Shown piece after piece: positions 1-5,269 of a stretch of DNA of 6,049 bases. Every line of letters begins with the position of its first letter. Position 1 is the first letter of the stretch. Origin of the DNA: Actinomycetota bacterium. GTDB taxonomy: Bacteria > Actinomycetota > Acidimicrobiia > Acidimicrobiales > Ilumatobacteraceae. The stretch covers positions 1-6,049 of the forward strand of contig WLFB01000089.1 in the NCBI GenBank assembly GCA_009703975.1. The letters run 5' to 3'. The notes under the pieces were generated by a model. It was not told the origin of the DNA and made no database searches. It saw nothing but the letters and a program-made list of their open reading frames with translations. A program made the position numbers and the translations under genes.

Positions 1-184
1 AATTCCATGGCAAGTCGCTCGTGACAAAAAGGGTTACGCCGAAGATCGTCGACCAAACGCGAATATGGATCCGTACATCGTCACACAGCTGATACTTGAA
101 ACAGTTTGTGGAAACCCAAAGATAATTAAAACTAAAAAAACTGCGCCACGAAAGGTTGCGAAAAAGAAGTCAAAGAAGAAGTAA
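1..184 (+). CDS. glnII: Glutamine synthetase type II (GSII, eukaryotic-type), C-terminal fragment with lysine-rich tail
   Basis: This is the 3' end of a gene that begins before the window; codons run from base 2 to a TAA at 182-184, followed at once by an in-frame TAG. GSII makes glutamine from glutamate, ammonia and ATP in the cytoplasm. The visible 60 residues contain the GSII C-terminal signature: an I-P-x-x-V segment, then K-G-Y-x-E-D-R-R-P-x-x-N-x-D-P-Y (about bases 29-82), which in characterised GSII enzymes supplies a metal-binding Glu and active-site Arg residues, then a helix ending in ETVCG. This matches plant, animal, Frankia and Streptomyces GSII and not the C-terminus of GSI. After that conserved end the protein continues about 23 residues (bases 113-181) with 11 Lys and one Arg plus Ala, Pro and Thr, which is not usual for GSII. 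A GSI gene follows downstream on the same strand. The family call is firm; the N-terminal domain and catalytic core cannot be checked here. Confidence 0.86.
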   Translation, partial: IPWQVARDKKGYAEDRRPNANMDPYIVTQLILETVCGNPKIIKTKKTAPRKVAKKKSKKK

Positions 185-189
185 TAGTT

Positions 190-231
190 CTGCCGTCGTT
201 GCACGAGTGAATCTCGCTTCAACGACGGCAG
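190..231 (+). terminator. Perfect 12-bp stem-loop between GSII and GSI genes; possible terminator
   Basis: Bases 190-201 (CTGCCGTCGTTG) are the exact reverse complement of 220-231. The 18-base loop contains a second small pair, CGAG at 204-207 with CTCG at 213-216. It starts 6 bases after the GSII stop, which fits a transcript-end structure. There is no run of T after it (it is followed by ACTGTATATATG), so it is not a canonical intrinsic terminator. It may instead be a 3'-end stabilising hairpin or attenuate readthrough into the GSI gene. The AT-rich stretch at 236-242 is a weak -10-like element with no convincing -35 partner. Confidence 0.5.
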
Positions 232-268
232 ACTGTATATATGTGTTCGAGCAGAAACGAGTGCTGAA

Positions 269-1606
269 ATGATCGAGCAGCAACGCGACTACGTCTTGCG
301 AACTGTTGAAGAGCGTGGCATTCGACTTGTGCGCCTGTGGTTCACCGATGTTCTCGGTAATTTAAAAAGTTTCGCGATCAGCCCTGCTGAAATGGAGAAC
401 GCGCTCAACGACGGGATGATCTTTGACGGCTCGGCAATTGACGGCTTCAGTCGAATACAAGAAAGTGATGTGCTTGCGCTTCCAGATGCCAACACATTTG
501 AAGTTTTGCCTTGGGTTGATCCAAAAGGAGCAGAAGCACGAGTCTTTTGTGATGTTGCCAAATTAGATGGCACACCATTTGACGGGGATCCACGCCAAGT
601 TTTACGTCGTAACTTAAACACTGCCCGCGAACTTGGGTATCAGTTCTATGTCGCTCCTGATATCGAATATTTCTATTTTGATCCTCCAACAGTTGACTCA
701 CGACCTGTGCCACTTGATGAAGGTGGATTTTTTGATTTAACAAGCACGGACATCACAAGTTCGTTACGCAAAGAAACGATTCGAACTCTTGAAACAATGA
801 GTATTCCAGTTGAATACAGTTTTCATGAAGATGCGCCGAGCCAACACGAAATAGATTTACGCCATACCGACGCGTTGACGATGGCCGACAGTGTGATGAC
901 ATTTCGCTTGGTCGTCAAAGAGATCGCTGCGTTACATAATGTGCATGCCACATTCATGCCCAAACCTCTCGAGAAGGTACAAGGCTCAGGAATGCACCTG
1001 CATTTAAGTTTGTTCAAAGACGAACAAAATGCTTTTCATGACGCCGATGACCCATACAACTTGTCAGAAACTGCAAAACAATTTATGGCAGGTTTATTGC
1101 GTCACGCAGCAGAAATAACCGCGATCACAAATCAGACCGTGAATAGTTACAAGCGCCTAGTGCCTGGTTTTGAAGCACCGGTTCACATCTCGTGGGCACG
1201 AAATAATCGCAGTGGATTAATTCGAGTACCGATTCAAAAACGAAATAGCGAACAATCAACTCGAATTGAATATCGATCACCAGACCCGGCCTGCAACCCG
1301 TATCTCGCATTTTCGGTGATTCTTGCGGCCGGCTTGCGTGGCATCAAAGAAGGCTACGAACTTCCACAAGAGGCAGACGCAAATCTTTTTGAAATTGGTG
1401 ACGACATGCTTGAAAAATTAGGCATTGGACAATTGCCGCAGTCAATGTCCGATGCATTGCGGGTAATGGAGAAATCAGAACTTGTTGCCGAAGCTCTCGG
1501 TGAACATATCTTCGAATGGTTCTTAAGAAACAAACGTGCAGAGTGGCGCGGCTATAAAACCCATATCAGCCAGTACGAGCTAAATCGTTACTTGCGTTCG
1601 CTCTGA
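269..1606 (+). CDS. glnA: Glutamine synthetase type I, GSI-alpha / GlnA2-like
   Basis: Full-length GSI of 445 residues, the length of GSI-alpha enzymes; it forms glutamine (or a related gamma-glutamyl amide) from glutamate, an amine and ATP in the cytoplasm. N-terminal beta-grasp domain about 15-100 with FDGSAIDGFSRIQESD at 52-67; Arg62 sits where GSI-alpha enzymes have the Arg involved in feedback inhibition. Catalytic domain: D131-I-E133 (metal site), HED at 186-188 and QHEID at 192-196, GSGMHLH at 239-245 with KP at 232-233 (ATP site), NSYKRLVPGFEAP at 292-304 with flap Glu302, and RIEYRSPDP at 332-340. The position of the adenylylated Tyr of GSI-beta is Phe374 (NLFEI), and the usual beta insertion is absent, so adenylylation control is not expected. 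The C-terminus (LGEHIFEWFLRNKRAEW) resembles actinobacterial GlnA2 from memory. Some Streptomyces GlnA paralogues act on polyamines, so substrate is not certain. The ATG is chosen because it gives the standard N-terminus; no clear Shine-Dalgarno precedes it. Confidence 0.95.
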   Translation: MIEQQRDYVLRTVEERGIRLVRLWFTDVLGNLKSFAISPAEMENALNDGMIFDGSAIDGFSRIQESDVLALPDANTFEVLPWVDPKGAEARVFCDVAKLDGTPFDGDPRQVLRRNLNTARELGYQFYVAPDIEYFYFDPPTVDSRPVPLDEGGFFDLTSTDITSSLRKETIRTLETMSIPVEYSFHEDAPSQHEIDLRHTDALTMADSVMTFRLVVKEIAALHNVHATFMPKPLEKVQGSGMHLHLSLFKDEQNAFHDADDPYNLSETAKQFMAGLLRHAAEITAITNQTVNSYKRLVPGFEAPVHISWARNNRSGLIRVPIQKRNSEQSTRIEYRSPDPACNPYLAFSVILAAGLRGIKEGYELPQEADANLFEIGDDMLEKLGIGQLPQSMSDALRVMEKSELVAEALGEHIFEWFLRNKRAEWRGYKTHISQYELNRYLRSL

Positions 1607-1613
1607 GAAGAAA

Positions 1614-2306
1614 ATGACTAACGACGAAACTCAGCTTCTTGCAGTCTTTCCCGATCCTGCGCCGATAGATGTTGCGAGAACTTTAGATCTCTCTGGTTAT
1701 TCGTGGAAGGCAGTAAAAAATAGCGACGCACTCAGCCAACTTCAACCCGCTAACGGTTGGGCTGGGGCCGTTGTCGACTGCAGCCAAGATCCCGAATTTG
1801 GTTGGGCCTTGTGCCGATCACTTCGCCGTTGCGATGTGCCAGTTAATCGAATAATTGTTCTTGTTACCGGTGCACAACTTGCAGATTTAGAAATGCGCGA
1901 CGACCTATTTGATGATTTTTGTTTGGCGCCAATTCATCCAAGAGAATTTGATTCGCGTTTGCGACATTTGTTTTATGCAGAATTATCTGTATCTCGTGAA
2001 TCTCTAATTGAATACGGCGGATTGGTGCTGAACACAGAAACCTATCAAGCATCGTTTGGTGGCAATCCGTTGGATCTCACATACATGGAGTACGAATTAC
2101 TTAAGTTTCTTTCGCAGAACCCGGGCAAAGTATTTAGTCGCGAAATTTTGCTGTCTCGTGTCTGGGGCTACGAGTACTACGGTGGTGCGCGCACGGTAGA
2201 TGTGCACATTCGTCGCTTGCGCGCAAAACTTGGCGAAGAACATGCCAACTTGATTGAAACAGTTCGCAGTGTCGGCTACCGCTTTGGCCAATCTAAGTGG
2301 AGCTAA
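1614..2306 (+). CDS. OmpR/PhoB-family response regulator with degenerate receiver (GlnR-like candidate)
   Basis: A 230-residue protein whose C-terminal domain (about 130-226) is a clear OmpR-type winged helix: LTYMEYELLKFL at 155-166, FSREILLSRVWGY at 174-186, recognition helix RTVDVHIRRLRAKLG at 193-207, and the wing ETVRSVGYRF at 215-224. It should bind DNA as a dimer and control transcription. The N-terminal part (about 1-118) has receiver-like length and strands, and VVD55 could align with the phosphoacceptor. However, the N-terminal acidic pair is missing (LLAVFPDPAP), and the conserved Lys before P-x-x-P-x-E is replaced (LAPIHPREF at 104-112, Ala105). Phosphorylation by a histidine kinase is therefore doubtful, and no kinase gene is adjacent. 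It starts 7 bases after the GSI stop, with GAGAAG overlapping that stop as a short-spaced ribosome site, so the two are probably cotranscribed. Orphan OmpR-type regulators with atypical receivers (GlnR) control nitrogen genes in Actinobacteria; the GlnR role here is inferred from context. An alternative is a general phosphate or envelope regulator. Confidence 0.9.
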   Translation: MTNDETQLLAVFPDPAPIDVARTLDLSGYSWKAVKNSDALSQLQPANGWAGAVVDCSQDPEFGWALCRSLRRCDVPVNRIIVLVTGAQLADLEMRDDLFDDFCLAPIHPREFDSRLRHLFYAELSVSRESLIEYGGLVLNTETYQASFGGNPLDLTYMEYELLKFLSQNPGKVFSREILLSRVWGYEYYGGARTVDVHIRRLRAKLGEEHANLIETVRSVGYRFGQSKWS

Positions 2307-2881
2307 AAAATACTGTTAAATAATGCCAAAATTCCGAAAATGATAAAGAATATGCTCGCCATTCGTTGAACAAGTTGCAATTTAACGTTTCGCTGCAACC
2401 AAGAACCCGCCACAACTGCAATCGCCGAAACCGTGCACAAAGCAGATGCGGCACCGATGGCTACACCAAGTGAATCACCGGTTCGAACAGCAAAACCAAC
2501 AGTGGCGAGTTGAGTCAAATCTGCAAATTCTGCAACCAATATTGTTGTCGCAGACAGATAGACAACTTTGAGAAATGTTCGAGGCGTCGGTTCAACTGAA
2601 TCGCTCTCGTGGTGCTCAGCAGACGAGCGAAACATAAATATGCCTGATCCTAAAAACACAAGACCTACGACAGCATGTATCGGTCTCTCAGGTAATTTTG
2701 AAAGTGCCGAGCCAAAAAAAACCGCCACTGCGACATGAGTGCAATATCCGATACTCACACCAATCCAGACCGCCAACGGACGACGCATGCGGGTTGAAAG
2801 CATCAAGGTTGCAAACATTGTTTTATCCGGTAATTCGGCTAAAAAAATAGCAATAAACACAATCAATGAATTACGCAACAT
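2303..2881 (-). CDS. UPF0016 / TMEM165-GDT1 family membrane protein, probable Mn2+ or Ca2+ cation exporter
   Basis: A 192-residue integral membrane protein with about six hydrophobic segments (near 5-25, 37-58, 69-84, 106-128, 134-157 and 171-190), arranged as two repeated halves. Each half carries the family's acidic motif on its first helix: AELPDKT at 15-21 and AEFADLTQLAT at 117-127. Known members use paired E-x-G-D-K/R-S/T motifs to bind and move Mn2+ or Ca2+, usually exporting Mn2+ in bacteria. Here both motifs keep the Glu, Asp and Thr but lose the Gly (Pro18, Ala120), and the second has Leu122 in place of the basic residue. The loop at 86-100 is polar and has HHESDS. Length is typical of bacterial two-repeat members. 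The TAG stop overlaps the TAA of the regulator gene on the other strand (CTAA, 2303-2306). It is divergent from the copper ATPase gene. The ATG at 2881 begins just before the first helix; no strong Shine-Dalgarno is seen. Family assignment is good; substrate is inferred. Confidence 0.85.
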   Translation of the reverse strand: MLRNSLIVFIAIFLAELPDKTMFATLMLSTRMRRPLAVWIGVSIGYCTHVAVAVFFGSALSKLPERPIHAVVGLVFLGSGIFMFRSSAEHHESDSVEPTPRTFLKVVYLSATTILVAEFADLTQLATVGFAVRTGDSLGVAIGAASALCTVSAIAVVAGSWLQRNVKLQLVQRMASIFFIIFGILALFNSIF

Positions 2882-2974
2882 TTACGACCACTACTTAGAT
2901 GCTATTACCCAACATGCCTTGAACTTAATTAAGTCGATGTGCAATTAACTATTTTCAAAGCGAGACTGTCAGTA
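2882..2974. promoter_or_regulatory. Divergent intergenic region between GDT1-like and copper-ATPase genes
   Basis: This 93-base AT-rich gap must hold the start signals of both divergent genes if each has its own promoter. It includes a perfect 12-bp palindrome at 2923-2934. TTGAAC at 2919-2924 resembles a -35 hexamer on the + strand, but no good -10 lies 16-18 bases downstream, so no promoter is called. I saw no clear CsoR-type G-tract palindrome and no recognisable Mn2+ riboswitch core. Confidence 0.45.
2923..2934. promoter_or_regulatory. Perfect 12-bp palindrome ACTTAATTAAGT, candidate operator
   Basis: The sequence ACTTAATTAAGT equals its own reverse complement. It lies 41 bases upstream of the preferred ATG of the copper ATPase (2975) and 42 bases upstream of the GDT1-like start, so it is central between the two genes. 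This position suits a dimeric repressor or activator acting on either or both. No known metal-regulator consensus was matched, and AT-rich palindromes of this size can arise by chance. Confidence 0.35.
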
Positions 2975-5269
2975 ATGGCGGCAACCAAAGATTCAGGTGT
3001 GCAAGTTGATTTAAGCCTCACCGGAATGTCATGCAATGCGTGCGCCGCCTCAATTGAAAAAGGGCTGAACAAACTTGACGGTGTGACAGCAGCAGTCAAC
3101 TTTGCGACCGAATCGGCACGAATCAACTTTGCATCAGGCGCAACAACACCAAGTGCGTTAATTGACACAGTTGCATCGCTTGGCTACGGCGCTCGCCTTT
3201 TGGCTGACACTACGCCTGAGATGCTTGATGCCGAAACAAATCAACGCGTCACGATGTTGCTGACTCGATTAACAGTTTCGGTTGTGCTCGCAATACCCGT
3301 TGTGTTGTTGTCGATGGTTGCAAATCTTGAGTTTAGAAATTGGCAATGGTTTGCGCTTGCACTAAGTACCCCGGTTGTGACTTGGGGGGCTTGGCCATTT
3401 CATCGCGCGGCATTGATGAACTTAAGACATCGCGCTACGACAATGGATACTTTAATTTCGATCGGCATTGTCGCTGCAACCTCTTGGTCAGTTTGGGCAA
3501 TCATTTGGGGCGATGCACTTGAAATAACCTACCGCGGTTCTGCACAAACAATGAACATGGGTTTAAAGAAAATGGCGGGTGACAGTTCACATATTTATTT
3601 AGAAGTTGCAGTCGCTGTGACTGTGTTTTTATTAGCAGGCAGATACTTCGAGGCTCGCGCCAAACGACGTGCCGGAGATGCCTTGCGATCATTGCTCGCA
3701 CTTGGCGCCCGCCATGCCACGATAATTAAAAATGGCGAAGAGCAAACTATTGATGCAGCTCTTGTTCGTGTTGGTGATGTAATTGTCGTCCGACCAGGAG
3801 AGATAATTCCGACAGACGGCGTTGTTGAACAAGGCGCTTCTGCTCTTGATGATTCAATGTTGACTGGCGAAAGTGTGCCGGTCGATGTCAAGCCTGGCAG
3901 TGTCGTCACGGGCACAACTATAAATCTCACTGGTCGACTGATTATGCGAGCAACTCGAGTCGGTGCCGAAACTACCTTCGCGCAAATAACTCGCCTGGTT
4001 AGAGATGCACAAACAACAAAAGCGCCAGTCCAGAGACTTGCTGATCGAGTCAGTGGTATTTTCGTGCCGACCGTAATCGGATTATCAATCGCCACATTTA
4101 TTGGATGGTTTTTCGTAGGTTCGTCTACTTCCGATGCATTTACCGCTGCGGTGGCAGTGTTGATTATTGCATGCCCCTGCGCACTTGGCTTGGCAACGCC
4201 AACTGCATTAATGGTTGGTAGTGGTCGAGCCGCACAAATGGGAATCGTCATTAAAGGTGTCGATGTACTGCAAAGCACACGTCGCATAGACACTGTTGTA
4301 TTTGATAAGACAGGAACGATCACGACCGGAGTTATGCAACTCGTTGACATCATCTGTACGCAAAGTTCGACACGTAGTGAAGTTCTTTTATATGCCGGTG
4401 CGCTTGAGCATGCCAGCGAACATCCGGTGGCTCGCGCAATTGCAAGTGCTGCTCGAACTGAACTTGGTCAATTGCCTGACGTGACTGATTTTGAATCGTC
4501 GCCAGGCATGGGCACATCAGGAGTTGTCGACGGTCACAAAGTAATGGTCGGGCGCGAGTCGTTGTTTGATAAAACTCTTGTGATTATTCCGAGAGATCTT
4601 CGTGAAGCACTCGCGAAGGCTCGTAGTGCTGGTAACACTGCAGTGCTAGTTGTCGTTGATGGTGGCGTTAAAGCAGTTTGCGTTGTTGCTGATCAACCAA
4701 AAGTAAGCAGCGCAGATGCAATTGCTGAACTTCGCAAACTCGGGTTGCGCCCCGTGCTGCTCACGGGAGATAATCAGGCAACTGCGATTGCGATCGCCCA
4801 ACAAGTCGGAATCGATACCGATGAGCAGCATGTAATCGCTGGGGTTTTGCCCGACGAAAAAGTTCGCGTCGTATCCGACTTGCAACAGCGAGGTTACGCA
4901 GTTGCAATGGTTGGCGATGGAGTAAACGATGCTGCTGCGTTGGCCCAAGCAGACGTAGGTATCGCCATGGGAACTGGCACAGATGTTGCGATGCATGCCA
5001 GCGACCTAACAATCGTCAGTGGTGATCTGCGGTTGGTTGCTGATGCAATTTTGCTTTCGCGTGCAACTTTACGCACGATTACGGCAAATGTTTTTTGGGC
5101 ATTCGCTTATAACACTGCTGCAATACCGCTGGCCGCACTTGGCTACCTAAATCCAATGTGGGCTGGCCTTGCAATGGCATTCTCAAGTATTTTCGTTGTA
5201 ACTAATAGTTTGCGGTTGCGCACAACGAAACTCACACAGCACACCGCGTTCGTACACGCAACTCGCTAA
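2975..5269 (+). CDS. copA: Cu(+)-translocating P1B-type ATPase, CopA-like
   Basis: A heavy-metal P-type ATPase of 764 residues from this ATG; it exports Cu+ across the membrane using ATP. One N-terminal HMA domain (about 11-76) has GMSCNAC at 17-23. Membrane helices are near 98-117, 124-142, 159-178, 207-224, 358-380 and 388-410, with two more near 701-745. Motifs in order: actuator TGES 297-300, transport CPC 400-402, phosphorylation DKTGT 444-448 (Asp444), SEHP 481-484, TGDN 597-600, and GDGVND 647-652. The helix-7 pattern N705-x6-Y712-N713-x4-P718 and the helix-8 pattern M734-x-x-S737-S738 with N744-S745 mark the Cu+ (P1B-1) subgroup rather than Zn/Cd. An in-frame GTG at 2939 would add 12 residues (776 total); the ATG is preferred because GCGAGA lies about 9 bases upstream and the HMA domain still begins properly, though this is not decisive. 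The style (HIYLEV, GRYFEARAKRRAG) recalls mycobacterial Ctp copper ATPases. No metallochaperone or CsoR gene is adjacent. Confidence 0.95.
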   Translation: MAATKDSGVQVDLSLTGMSCNACAASIEKGLNKLDGVTAAVNFATESARINFASGATTPSALIDTVASLGYGARLLADTTPEMLDAETNQRVTMLLTRLTVSVVLAIPVVLLSMVANLEFRNWQWFALALSTPVVTWGAWPFHRAALMNLRHRATTMDTLISIGIVAATSWSVWAIIWGDALEITYRGSAQTMNMGLKKMAGDSSHIYLEVAVAVTVFLLAGRYFEARAKRRAGDALRSLLALGARHATIIKNGEEQTIDAALVRVGDVIVVRPGEIIPTDGVVEQGASALDDSMLTGESVPVDVKPGSVVTGTTINLTGRLIMRATRVGAETTFAQITRLVRDAQTTKAPVQRLADRVSGIFVPTVIGLSIATFIGWFFVGSSTSDAFTAAVAVLIIACPCALGLATPTALMVGSGRAAQMGIVIKGVDVLQSTRRIDTVVFDKTGTITTGVMQLVDIICTQSSTRSEVLLYAGALEHASEHPVARAIASAARTELGQLPDVTDFESSPGMGTSGVVDGHKVMVGRESLFDKTLVIIPRDLREALAKARSAGNTAVLVVVDGGVKAVCVVADQPKVSSADAIAELRKLGLRPVLLTGDNQATAIAIAQQVGIDTDEQHVIAGVLPDEKVRVVSDLQQRGYAVAMVGDGVNDAAALAQADVGIAMGTGTDVAMHASDLTIVSGDLRLVADAILLSRATLRTITANVFWAFAYNTAAIPLAALGYLNPMWAGLAMAFSSIFVVTNSLRLRTTKLTQHTAFVHATR

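Noticed and set aside
34..222. Short - strand open frame rich in Phe across the GSII tail
   Set aside because: The Phe run is simply the antisense of the Lys codons in the GSII tail; the + strand frame is clearly GSII.
447..743. Open frames of about 100 codons on the - strand within the GSI gene
   Set aside because: Antisense to well conserved GSI sequence, with no domain or start signal.
2882..2938. Possible yybP-ykoY Mn2+ riboswitch upstream of the GDT1-like gene
   Set aside because: Such switches often precede this family, but the region is too short and lacks the conserved paired core.
2739..2948. 69-codon + strand open frame spanning the GDT1-like start and the intergenic region
   Set aside because: Most of it is antisense to the GDT1-like N-terminus and no homology or ribosome site is apparent.
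3595..4353. Long open frame (252 codons) on the - strand inside the copper ATPase gene
   Set aside because: It lies wholly antisense to a strongly conserved ATPase, has low-complexity Ser/Thr/Val/Pro content and no recognisable domain; it is a shadow frame.
2303..5269. Considered the metal block as a transferred resistance island
   Set aside because: No transposase, integrase, direct repeats or obvious change in base composition or codon use compared with the flanking nitrogen genes.
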